DNA from: a virus
Length of the DNA: 64,000 bases
IMG/VR virus record: IMGVR_UViG_3300005253_000186
Span: 1-64,000 of that record
Direction: 5' to 3' (one strand)
Below the pieces are notes generated by a model that saw only the letters and a program-made list of their open reading frames with translations, was not told the origin of the DNA and did not search any database. A program made the position numbers and the translations under genes. Below, in pieces: positions 54,600 through 60,836 of this stretch (the first letter of the stretch is position 1; every line of letters starts with the position of its first letter).

Positions 54600-54887
54600 T
54601 CAGGTCTGCGCTGGCGCCTTGTACGGGATCGGTTCTTCATCGGCGAAACGCCAATAGTAACCGTGTGCTCCCGCACTGGACTTATGGCCCACAGACGACG
54701 CATGCTCAATCTGTCGTCCGCCCGAATCCCGACGATTCTTGTCAGGGGATACGAACGTCAAATTGATGCATGGGATATAGTCGCTGTCCCATTCGCCGTG
54801 GACACAATTCACCAACGCATTCAGCGGACGGCCCTTCGTATCGTGAAAGATACAGGGATCGCCCACCTCCAGGGTACGCTTACCCAT
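54600..54887 (-). CDS. Conserved protein, 95 aa
   Basis: MGKRTLEVGDPCIFHDTKGR and CINLTFVSPDKNRR and SVGHKSSAGAHGYYWRFADEEP look like a widely spread phage protein, possibly an SH3-like fold. GAGGTGAAGCAGG before the ATG. Function unknown. Confidence 0.65.
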   Translation of the reverse strand: MGKRTLEVGDPCIFHDTKGRPLNALVNCVHGEWDSDYIPCINLTFVSPDKNRRDSGGRQIEHASSVGHKSSAGAHGYYWRFADEEPIPYKAPAQT

Positions 54888-55012
54888 CCTGCTTCACCTC
54901 CTCTCAAGAGAAAGGGTTGCAAAATAGACAGGCCCATCGCCCGTCACACTCAGATTGTCAAAGAACATAATGCGGTCGATCCCCGTAGGGACTACAGCGA
55001 CCGGGGTTTTAA

Positions 55013-55087
55013 TGGAGCTACCACTCGGATTTGCACCGAGACCTCTAGGGTACAGGCCTAGCGTGCTGCTGTTATCACTATGGCAGC
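55013..55087 (-). tRNA. tRNA-Thr(TGT) with altered T-loop
   Basis: Anticodon loop CCTGTAC in stem CTAGG/CCTAG, acceptor GCTGCCA/TGGTAGC, T73, CCA. The T-loop is TGCAAAT, with G in place of the usual T55. Confidence 0.75.
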
Positions 55088-55461
55088 TAGTTGAGCTTCT
55101 TTGCTCTCTGCGGCCACCAGAAGTGGCCGGCCACGAATCCCCCGACGAACACGATCAGGGGCACCCACAAGTCTATCGCCAACTCGTTGTGCAGCGCAAC
55201 AAGATTCGCCGCAATTAAAACAACAGAGCTGATGATCATGGCGAGTACATTCCACTTTCCTCCATCCTTCTTATTCCAGAAAAGATGGCCCATTATGCCC
55301 CCGATACTCCAGGGGAGCAGCCAGAGCCGGTAGCTGGTATCTCTGGCAATCTCGGAGATCGTATCTCCCCGCATATCGTTGGCGGCGACGATAATGTCCC
55401 AGATTAGCAGGATGATCCCTATCACAATCAGTATCCAGGTGGTGGTTTTTCGATTGTCCAT
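55087..55461 (-). CDS. Membrane protein with about four helices, 124 aa
   Basis: TTTWILIVIGIILLIWDIIV, LLPWSIGGIMGHLFW, VLAMIISSVVLIAANL and LWVPLIVFVGGFVAGHFWW are hydrophobic spans. Ends over the tRNA-Thr gene's first base. Function unknown. Confidence 0.65.
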   Translation of the reverse strand: MDNRKTTTWILIVIGIILLIWDIIVAANDMRGDTISEIARDTSYRLWLLPWSIGGIMGHLFWNKKDGGKWNVLAMIISSVVLIAANLVALHNELAIDLWVPLIVFVGGFVAGHFWWPQRAKKLN

Positions 55462-55585
55462 CGTTACGCCCTCCGTGAAGTTGCCGACTATTGTACCAGA
55501 GGATGTTGAAAGAGTCCAGGCGACTGGGGTCGAGGTGGTGTCCTAATTTGATTCTCGGGTTTGGTGATGGCCGCGTGGGCAGAGG

Positions 55586-56053
55586 CTATGTGCGAAAGTG
55601 CTTTAGGAGCGCGGCGAGAGCTATACTCACGTAGTAGATGATGATGGCAGATAGAGCCGCGACCTTTGCGATTTTTATTGAGTTGCGCACGAGCGCTCGC
55701 GCCTCGACCGGGTCGTAGGGCGTGATGATTGACGATAGGCGGTGGAATATCCCTCCCGACGCGCTCGAAACAAATGTCAGCAGACACCCCGCCAAAGAAA
55801 TGAGAAGTATCTCATCCCAGAGCCTGCTGCCGTTGATCCGTGGCGATCCGCGACATTTGCCCTTACGCCAGTCCATCTGCGTCGGGCTTGGGGATCTGAG
55901 CACAAACGAGCGCCCCACCGAGACGCTCTTCCAACCATGCGAATAATTTTTCAGTGACTTGTAGGACGCCTTCCACGGCGGGAAAAGGAAGAGTAGCACC
56001 ACAATGCTCGCAAACACTCCTGAGATCACCCGCTGTTCCTTCTCGAATTTCAT
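55586..56053 (-). CDS. Membrane protein, 155 aa
   Basis: Spans at about residues 15-28, 84-105 and 125-148 (GVFASIVVLLFLFPPW; LLISLAGCLLTFVSSASGG; VAALSAIIIYYVSIALAALL). GGGGAGGTCC before the ATG. Function unknown. Confidence 0.65.
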   Translation of the reverse strand: MKFEKEQRVISGVFASIVVLLFLFPPWKASYKSLKNYSHGWKSVSVGRSFVLRSPSPTQMDWRKGKCRGSPRINGSRLWDEILLISLAGCLLTFVSSASGGIFHRLSSIITPYDPVEARALVRNSIKIAKVAALSAIIIYYVSIALAALLKHFRT

Positions 56054-56118
56054 GGACCTCCCCTCTCCTCATTGTAAGTGTGCTTGTGCAAATCAATCCT
56101 CTGGCCCGGGTAGTTCAT
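56050..56118 (-). CDS. Very small peptide, 22 aa
   Basis: ATG at 56118 after GGAGAAAGGCAGTG; MNYPGQRIDLHKHTYNEERG... The TGA overlaps the next gene's ATG (ATGA). Low confidence because of its size; it may be part of a longer frame starting at 56244. Confidence 0.3.
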   Translation of the reverse strand: MNYPGQRIDLHKHTYNEERGGP

Positions 56119-56361
56119 CACTGCCTTTCTCCAAGCGGCGACACGACCACTAAGCAGGGGCGTTGCTGAAGTCGCCGGGTGTTTCCACGAAGTTTCCCTA
56201 GGCTCCTCCGTGGCCCGTTCACGGCATGTCCATCCACGCTGCACGCATTCTCAATGCTCACGACACGCGGCCGACTCGAACGGCCTGAGTGGGTCTTCCG
56301 CCCACTAGCGTTGGCGCCGACGCTTGTGCATTCCCGCGCACTTCGCACGTGCCGTAGAGTT
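56119..56361. other. Gap without a supported gene
   Basis: About 240 bases between the membrane-protein operon and tRNA-Val. Possible short frames exist but none has both a good start and a pattern. Nothing structured was recognised. Confidence 0.3.
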
Positions 56362-56438
56362 TGGTGGGCCCAGCAGGACTTGAACCTGCATGACTCCTGC
56401 TTGTAAGGCAGGCGCTTGGCCAATTAAGCTATGGGCCC
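56362..56438 (-). tRNA. tRNA-Val(TAC)
   Basis: Anticodon loop CTTACAA in stem CCTGC/GCAGG, acceptor GGGCCCA/TGGGCCC, A73, CCA. First of six tRNAs in 400 bases. Confidence 0.85.
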
Positions 56439-56441
56439 ACC

Positions 56442-56517
56442 TGGTAGGCCGCCTCGGAATCGAACCGAGATCTTCCTGATTAAGAATCAGGAGCATTCCC
56501 TGTTATGCTAACGACCC
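56442..56517 (-). tRNA. tRNA-Lys(CTT)
   Basis: Anticodon loop TTCTTAA in stem CCTGA/TCAGG, acceptor GGGTCGT/GCGGCCT, A73, CCA. Confidence 0.8.
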
Positions 56518-56525
56518 ATTGGTCT

Positions 56526-56599
56526 TGGCACTCCCGACGAGGTTTGAACTCGCTCTAGCAGATCGAAAGTCTGCTGTGCTTCCATTACACTACGGGAGC
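56526..56599 (-). tRNA. tRNA-Glu(TTC)
   Basis: Anticodon loop CTTTCGA in stem GCAGA/TCTGC, acceptor GCTCCCG/CGGGAGT, G73, CCA. Confidence 0.85.
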
Positions 56600-56600
56600 G

Positions 56601-56675
56601 TGGAGCTACCGGGCAGAATCGAACTGCCGTCTCATCCGTACCAGGGATGCGTGTTCCCATTAGCACCACGGTAGC
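56601..56675 (-). tRNA. tRNA-Thr(GGT)
   Basis: Anticodon loop CTGGTAC in stem CATCC/GGATG, acceptor GCTACCG/CGGTAGC, T73, CCA. Confidence 0.85.
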
Positions 56676-56676
56676 T

Positions 56677-56752
56677 TGGTGCAGGTGACGGGGATCGAAC
56701 CCGCTAGTTCCAGCTTGGAAGGCTGGCGTCATCCCATTATGACTTCACCTGC
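56677..56752 (-). tRNA. tRNA-Gly(TCC)
   Basis: Anticodon loop CTTCCAA in stem CCAGC/GCTGG, acceptor GCAGGTG/CACCTGC, A73, CCA. Confidence 0.85.
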
Positions 56753-56808
56753 GATTCTGCGATGGCACTACTTTTCCTTCTTGGGCTCCTTCCTCTTCGC
56801 TTGGGCTA

Positions 56809-57063
56809 CTATCCGTGATGCCACCACGACAGGAACGCAGAGACCACCGTGACTCCAAGTCCCAACACGAAGAATGACCCCGAAATGAACGCTGCCCACC
56901 CAGCCATCTTGCCCCACTCGTCGTAAGCATAGGGCATCCAGAGCGGAAGGATCATACACATCATTAGGCCAAGGCCGATAAGCATTCCCGCTTTGTACTT
57001 CTTCCGGTCATTCAGCCTGACCCTAGTTTCCTTATCTCCTTCTCTAACGTCTGCACGTTTCAT
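56809..57063 (-). CDS. Membrane protein with two helices, 84 aa
   Basis: Spans at about residues 26-44 and 58-76 (MLIGLGLMMCMILPLWMPY; AAFISGSFFVLGLGVTVVS). GGGGG before the ATG. Function unknown. Confidence 0.6.
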   Translation of the reverse strand: MKRADVREGDKETRVRLNDRKKYKAGMLIGLGLMMCMILPLWMPYAYDEWGKMAGWAAFISGSFFVLGLGVTVVSAFLSWWHHG

Positions 57064-57093
57064 GCTTTCCCCCTATTCAGTTGTCAAAGATCT

Positions 57094-57234
57094 TGGTGTG
57101 CCTACTCGGAATTGAACCGAGATCTCCGCTTTCGGATGTTGGCTCATGCAGCCGGTCCCCCAACCAACTGTAATCCTAGCATCAACACCGCCGAGACAAC
57201 CGGCGTCGGTATCCTGCCATTAGACGACAGGCCC
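57094..57234 (-). pseudogene. Composite tRNA-like gene with long insertion
   Basis: The 5' part (GGGCCTG, TC, GTCTAATGGCAGGAT) and 3' part (T-arm CTCGG/CCGAG, TAGGCAC, A73, CCA) pair with only one acceptor mismatch (G2-A71), but about 70 extra bases separate D-arm and T-arm. The insert includes GATGCTA and GGGGGACCGGCTGC, as in the repeated structured element. Treated as non-functional or intron-containing; unresolved. Confidence 0.35.
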
Positions 57235-57240
57235 ACCATT

Positions 57241-57315
57241 TGGAGGCCCTGCTCGGAATCGAACCGAGATCACTTCGTTACGAGCGAAGTATGTTCCCAT
57301 TAGCACCACAGGGCC
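57241..57315 (-). tRNA. tRNA-Thr(CGT)
   Basis: Anticodon loop CTCGTAA in stem ACTTCG/CGAAGT, acceptor GGCCCTG/CAGGGCC, T73, CCA. Confidence 0.85.
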
Positions 57316-57322
57316 GAATTCT

Positions 57323-57442
57323 TGGATCTCGCGCCCGGTTACGATCCGGACCTTCCAGGCAAAATAGCGGCTCCCTGGAGTCTCAGCTACTAGGGTAGTA
57401 GCATCGCTAAAGCCTGGCGTGCAGCCACTACACCACACGAGA
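57323..57442 (-). pseudogene. tRNA-like gene with about 46 extra bases in the anticodon loop
   Basis: Acceptor TCTCGTG/CGCGAGA, T73, CCA, D-arm GTGTAGTGGCTGCAC and anticodon stem CCAGG/CCTGG are present. The loop is 53 bases long instead of 7 and holds TAGCG...CGCTA, CTACTA/TAGTAG and CTC...GAG pairings, the same element as at 36552-36853. The decoding identity cannot be read. Either an inserted element or an unusual intron. Confidence 0.45.
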
Positions 57443-57448
57443 TTGTAC

Positions 57449-57524
57449 TGGCGGGCCAGAAGGGATTCGAACCCTCGATCTTCGCCTCGACAGGGCGCTG
57501 CATTGGCCGCTATGCTACTGGCCC
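57449..57524 (-). tRNA. tRNA-Asp(GTC)
   Basis: Anticodon loop CTGTCGA, stem GCGCC/GGCGA with one mismatch, acceptor GGGCCAG/CTGGCCC, G73, CCA. Confidence 0.8.
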
Positions 57525-57671
57525 AATATGCTATAGCCGCTTAGGGGATCGAACCCACACCCGTCCTGAGGAGGTAGCGAGGGCACCTAACCGAAGTTCC
57601 AGTGCGGGAGTCGAACCCGCTCCTTTCGCATCTCCAGGCAGGATGGTAGCGCCAGCTCCGGCCATTGTTTT
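57525..57671 (-). pseudogene. tRNA-like fragments (Leu-CAG-like, Gly-GCC-like)
   Basis: Two T-arms (GTTCGATCCCC at 57545 region, GCGGGTTCGACTCCCGC at 57604 region) and anticodon-like loops CTCAGGA and CTGCCTGGA can be found, but neither has a consistent acceptor stem. Probably degenerate tRNAs. Confidence 0.3.
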
Positions 57672-57756
57672 CGGCGCCCAGGGCGGAATCGAACCTGCCA
57701 TAGCCGCGGCTCAAGCTTTAGCCGTCGTAGCATCGCCGCCACACACCAGTCCGGGC
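57672..57756 (-). pseudogene. tRNA-like gene with the repeated element, no readable anticodon
   Basis: Acceptor GCCCGGA against CCTGGGC nearly matches. The interior holds GGCGATGCTACGACGGC and AGCCGCGGCTAT, a copy of the element, and no loop with a T33. T-arm pairing is imperfect. Confidence 0.35.
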
Positions 57757-57760
57757 ATCT

Positions 57761-57832
57761 TGGCAGGTCGTGAGAGTGCTGCCCTCTCAAGTCCGGGATT
57801 TGGAATCCCAGATCCAGGCTGCTGGACGACCT
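57761..57832 (-). tRNA. tRNA-Trp(CCA) with altered T-loop
   Basis: Anticodon loop TTCCAAA in stem TGGGA/TCCCG, acceptor AGGTCGT/ACGACCT, G73, CCA. The T-arm GAGAG/CTCTC closes on GGCAGCA instead of TTCRANN. Confidence 0.75.
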
Positions 57833-58019
57833 ATAGTCTTGACAATTCGTTCTGACGGGCCCACAGAAGACGGACTCTCTGCAAACGAGTCCTGGGCTTG
57901 AACTCTGCGTCAAGAGCAGGTTGCAGCACTTTCTTTCGCTTCTTCTTTGGCTCCCACGGTTTCCAGTTTCTGTTCTGGTTCAGCGGGTGCGTCGGATCAC
58001 AATCTATCATCGCGATCAC
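57831..58019 (-). CDS. Small basic protein, 62 aa
   Basis: Starts MIAMIDCDPTHPLNQ with GGGGTGATCGCG before it. Basic throughout (PKKKRKKVLQPAL). Begins just after the terminator at 58030. Function unknown. Confidence 0.45.
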   Translation of the reverse strand: MIAMIDCDPTHPLNQNRNWKPWEPKKKRKKVLQPALDAEFKPRTRLQRVRLLWARQNELSRL

Positions 58020-58029
58020 CCCACAAAAA

Positions 58030-58062
58030 AACCCTGCGCGCCGGTTGTCCGGCAGCAGGGTT
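58030..58062 (-). terminator. Strong intrinsic terminator
   Basis: AACCCTGC and GCAGGGTT enclose TGCCGGACAACCGGCGC, followed by TTTTTTT on the minus strand. It closes the short transcript that would start near 58166. Confidence 0.8.
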
Positions 58063-58085
58063 GCTTTCGGTCAACCGCAAGGGGA

Positions 58086-58163
58086 TTAGAGATCCCAACC
58101 CCCGACAAAACCTACTTCGGGCTTGGTCTCGGCCATCTGTGGTCGTGTCGTCTTGCGGTACAT
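58086..58163 (-). CDS. Possible small peptide in a short transcription unit, 25 aa
   Basis: MYRKTTRPQMAETKPEVGFV... ends GGWDL at 58086. Its ATG is only about 9 bases from the -10 box, so it would be leaderless. The unit promoter-to-terminator spans about 140 bases, so a small RNA is an alternative reading. Confidence 0.35.
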   Translation of the reverse strand: MYRKTTRPQMAETKPEVGFVGGWDL

Positions 58164-58172
58164 AGTTCTAGC

Positions 58173-58202
58173 ACTGTACGACATGGCGGGAAGGGCTGTC
58201 AA
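58173..58202 (-). promoter_or_regulatory. Sigma70-type promoter (TTGACA / TACAGT)
   Basis: Minus-strand TTGACA (58197-58202) and TACAGT (58173-58178) with an 18-base spacer, resembling a strong sigma70 promoter, unlike the GGTATAAG element used elsewhere. It lies between the DUF4262 gene and the terminator at 58030. Confidence 0.65.
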
Positions 58203-58216
58203 GACGCAATTTGAGA

Positions 58217-58726
58217 TTAGTTCAGGCACAATCTGAAAAGATCGGCCCCGGGAAGGCTGGGCGGGCCATCCCACTGCGTATTGAACGGTTTATCCATCTT
58301 CTCGCGATCGAGTTCCCCCCTGGTGTCTGGCAGGACCATCCTTAACACGGTCCTTCCGCTCTCTTGTGCTTCTATTAGCGCAACATCCATGTTCTTAATT
58401 ATATCGGAGAGCCTGTCTCCCGCCTTGAATTTCTCTCCCGATTTGATCTTCTCGATGGCGAGACCGAACAGATTGTGCGCCAAGACCGGAGGCATGGGAG
58501 CAACAATCTGAAGATCAGGATGGCCGAAACTTTCGAGGCATCCATGAGTATGATAATTGACTCCCGTGGGCGTCTGATCGTCACCACCGCCAATCGCGTG
58601 GCAGTACCATCCGTGGTCCTCGATATTTTTCTTCTGCTTTTCCTCTATCTCCTGAATGGACTTCTCTTTTGTTTCGTCATCGAGATTACACAGGCCGCAA
58701 TTGCAACCCCTAGCGTGGACTCTCAT
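58217..58726 (-). CDS. DUF4262 domain protein
   Basis: Start at 58726 after CAGGAGG. CNCGLC near the start, then DHGWYCHAIGGG, HTHGCLESFGHPDLQIVAP and NLFGLAIEKIKSGEKF match DUF4262 (HGW..., FxYTxGL, FGHPEL). 169 residues. Family function unknown. Confidence 0.8.
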   Translation of the reverse strand: MRVHARGCNCGLCNLDDETKEKSIQEIEEKQKKNIEDHGWYCHAIGGGDDQTPTGVNYHTHGCLESFGHPDLQIVAPMPPVLAHNLFGLAIEKIKSGEKFKAGDRLSDIIKNMDVALIEAQESGRTVLRMVLPDTRGELDREKMDKPFNTQWDGPPSLPGADLFRLCLN

Positions 58727-58763
58727 GTCTGTAGCCTCCTGCGGCTCATCAATAACCGATGGC

Positions 58764-58967
58764 TCACCATGTTCTCCTATCCAGTCTGCGCTGAATCGTA
58801 ATCGAAGCGTCCCGCATAGCCTTGATGCCAACCTCTATGATCGTTCTGTCGTGCGGTTCCGCTGTCTTCAATCTACGTTCTGCGTCAGCTATCTGAATAT
58901 TGAGAAGCCTGATCTTCTTTTCAAGCTTATCCTCCCGGTTTTTCGATCGATGAATCGCTCGAAACAT
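58764..58967 (-). CDS. Coiled-coil protein, 67 aa
   Basis: KNREDKLEKKIRLLNIQIAD and ERRLKTAEPHDRTII predict a coil. It overlaps the end of the upstream gene by 79 bases. Function unknown. Confidence 0.45.
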   Translation of the reverse strand: MFRAIHRSKNREDKLEKKIRLLNIQIADAERRLKTAEPHDRTIIEVGIKAMRDASITIQRRLDRRTW

Positions 58968-59158
58968 TCATACCACCCCGACTTCTCAGACAAGAAGCGC
59001 TCCTTGCCATTGATAATACCGATAGACGGCCCAGGGGGAAAGGGTTTAATCGGAAGTCCGTCGGGCGAGATACCATCGTTCAGCAACTGCTCATACTTTC
59101 TCCACTTCAAGATCTCCGGGCCGTCGAAAGTTCGTTTCCTCTTTTTCTTCTTCGCCAT
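58889..59158 (-). CDS. Basic protein, 89 aa
   Basis: MAKKKKRKRTFDGPEILKWRK; Pro- and Gly-rich middle (PPGPSIGIINGKERF). Function unknown. Confidence 0.5.
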   Translation of the reverse strand: MAKKKKRKRTFDGPEILKWRKYEQLLNDGISPDGLPIKPFPPGPSIGIINGKERFLSEKSGWYECFERFIDRKTGRISLKRRSGFSIFR

Positions 59159-59177
59159 GAAGCCTCCTGGTAAAAAA

Positions 59178-59222
59178 AGTGGGGAGGTGGAGGAACACGG
59201 CCTAGGCCGGCCCTCCCCACTT
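59178..59222 (-). terminator. Strong intrinsic terminator
   Basis: AAGTGGGGAGG and CCTCCCCACTT with a long inner stem (GCCGGCCTAGGCC), then TTTTTTT on the minus strand, ending the gene at 59229. Confidence 0.8.
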
Positions 59223-59228
59223 GGTACC

Positions 59229-59870
59229 TTATGCTCGTATCTCTACGAGCTCGAAAGCTCCGAACTTGCCGCCCCTTTCGGGGCGCCACTCGCCAATGCC
59301 GACAGAGCGACCGGCCCTGTCGACTATTGATGCGAGGTCATCCGGCCGCAGAAGATCTTGGTCAATATCTGCCTTGACGACCATCTCCCAGCCTTTCGGA
59401 AAAATGGCTCTGGTCTTCTCGATCATCTTTCTTCCGCTACCGCGTGTGGCGATGTTAACTTCCGCCGTATACGGCTTCGGAACAACCTTCGTGACTGGGA
59501 TAACATCTTCGGGAACATGAACCGCTGCACGAATCAAGTCTCGAAGATCCCAGTCTTTCACCTCATGGGCCATTCTAGTGCATGCCAGCTTCACGTAGTA
59601 TCCCGGCATGCCGTACTTCCCATGCTTTCTTTCACTCCACTTCTCCCGACCATCAACAGGGCAGAGCGCCTGCTTGAACTGCTCGTCGGGAGTCATCTTC
59701 CCGAACACCTTCGGGTCGATTCGGCAGTTACGGATTTCTCCGTGTTTTGTCCGCCAGTTGCTGCACAGAAGATCTGAGATCCCTCGGATGACGATCTCGA
59801 TGCTGGTCATCACCATCTTCGGGATATAGACTCTTCCGCCTTGTTGCATCGTTGCCTGTTCCATGATCAT
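59229..59870 (-). CDS. WRP-motif protein, paralog of 59952-60722, 213 aa
   Basis: The C-terminus reads GRSVGIGEWRPERGGKFGAFELVEI. The neighbour has GMSVGVGDWRPSCNGMMGRFEPV. Both share other landmarks (VPGREKW-like VDGREKW, GMPGYYVKLACTRMAHEV versus GLAGHAFKQACVGAARYV). A Gly-rich GxGxWRP loop is known to me from other phage proteins but I cannot name the family. Function unknown. Confidence 0.65.
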   Translation of the reverse strand: MIMEQATMQQGGRVYIPKMVMTSIEIVIRGISDLLCSNWRTKHGEIRNCRIDPKVFGKMTPDEQFKQALCPVDGREKWSERKHGKYGMPGYYVKLACTRMAHEVKDWDLRDLIRAAVHVPEDVIPVTKVVPKPYTAEVNIATRGSGRKMIEKTRAIFPKGWEMVVKADIDQDLLRPDDLASIVDRAGRSVGIGEWRPERGGKFGAFELVEIRA

Positions 59871-59885
59871 CCCTCCAGAGAAAGC

Positions 59886-59929
59886 GGGAGGAGAGGATTC
59901 CCGCGGGGGCGAGTTAGTCCTCTCCTCCC
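59886..59929 (-). terminator. Hairpin between the two WRP paralogs
   Basis: GGGAGGAGAGGA and TCCTCTCCTCCC form a 12-base stem; the T-run is weak, so partial termination (attenuation) is likely. Confidence 0.5.
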
Positions 59930-59951
59930 AGACAGCACGGAAGAACGCCAG

Positions 59952-60722
59952 CTACTTCCGTCCGCTGCCCTTTTTGTAGATGATGGGGAAGGCCTCATTC
60001 CGGGAGAACAATCTCTTCTTGGGGGCCTTCGTATGCTTCATGGAGACGGGCTCGAACCGGCCCATCATCCCATTGCAGGACGGCCTCCAGTCCCCGACAC
60101 CGACACTCATCCCGGCGCGATATAGAAGATTGAACACCGAGATCTCGTCGATGATCGACTTGTCGATGCTCATTACGATGTTCGCCTCCCATTCTGCGGG
60201 GAAGCACCCGCGGAAGCGAATGTCCGCGCTCTTGCTTGACGGGAGACGGACCACGTCTTGCCGATTGTAGGGCGTCATGTTCTCGATCCCCACCACATCG
60301 TCTTCCACGAAGAAGCAACCGCGAGCATACGTCATGTTGAGCCCTTCAACGTATCTGGCAGCTCCGACGCATGCCTGCTTGAAGGCGTGGCCGGCAAGAC
60401 CGAACTTTCCGGGCTTGTTATCCTTCCACTTCTCCCGCCCGGGCACGACGTAGAGGGACTCCATGTACTCCTGGATGGGTTCCCGCAATCCTCTCTTCGG
60501 ACGAGAGACGTTCATCTGGTTGTCGAGGATTTTCCTTTGGGCCGCAGCCCCGAACCGATGCGTGATCAAGGGCGACAGGCCGATGATGTGGATGATGTAG
60601 TAAACCCAATCCGGCTTGATGATCTCGATCGTCTTGTTCTCGGCATCCTTGCCGGTCTTCTTTGCGACCTTCTTGGTCGTCTTCTTTTTCGTGCTCTTCT
60701 TTCTCGCTGTCTGTACAGCCAT
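59952..60722 (-). CDS. WRP-motif protein with lysine-rich N-terminus, 256 aa
   Basis: About 25 Lys-rich residues (KKSTKKKTTKKVAKK), then a domain similar to the previous entry, including the GDWRP loop, plus a basic tail. The start lies 245 bases from the GGTATAAG element at 60967, which is separated by part of the phased array. Confidence 0.65.
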   Translation of the reverse strand: MAVQTARKKSTKKKTTKKVAKKTGKDAENKTIEIIKPDWVYYIIHIIGLSPLITHRFGAAAQRKILDNQMNVSRPKRGLREPIQEYMESLYVVPGREKWKDNKPGKFGLAGHAFKQACVGAARYVEGLNMTYARGCFFVEDDVVGIENMTPYNRQDVVRLPSSKSADIRFRGCFPAEWEANIVMSIDKSIIDEISVFNLLYRAGMSVGVGDWRPSCNGMMGRFEPVSMKHTKAPKKRLFSRNEAFPIIYKKGSGRK

Positions 60723-60836
60723 GTCAAAGACTCCTTCTGGGGTGTGGGACCTTTCGGCCTCCGGTGATTCATAACTTTATAGATTCTCCGAGTCCTCCGC
60801 CTCGGTAATTTGTGTTGGTGAGCAAAATGAACTGAT

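Noticed and set aside
57094-57234. Complete intron-containing tRNA
   Set aside because: The acceptor has a mismatch and no exon boundaries can be set; listed as a tRNA-like pseudogene instead.
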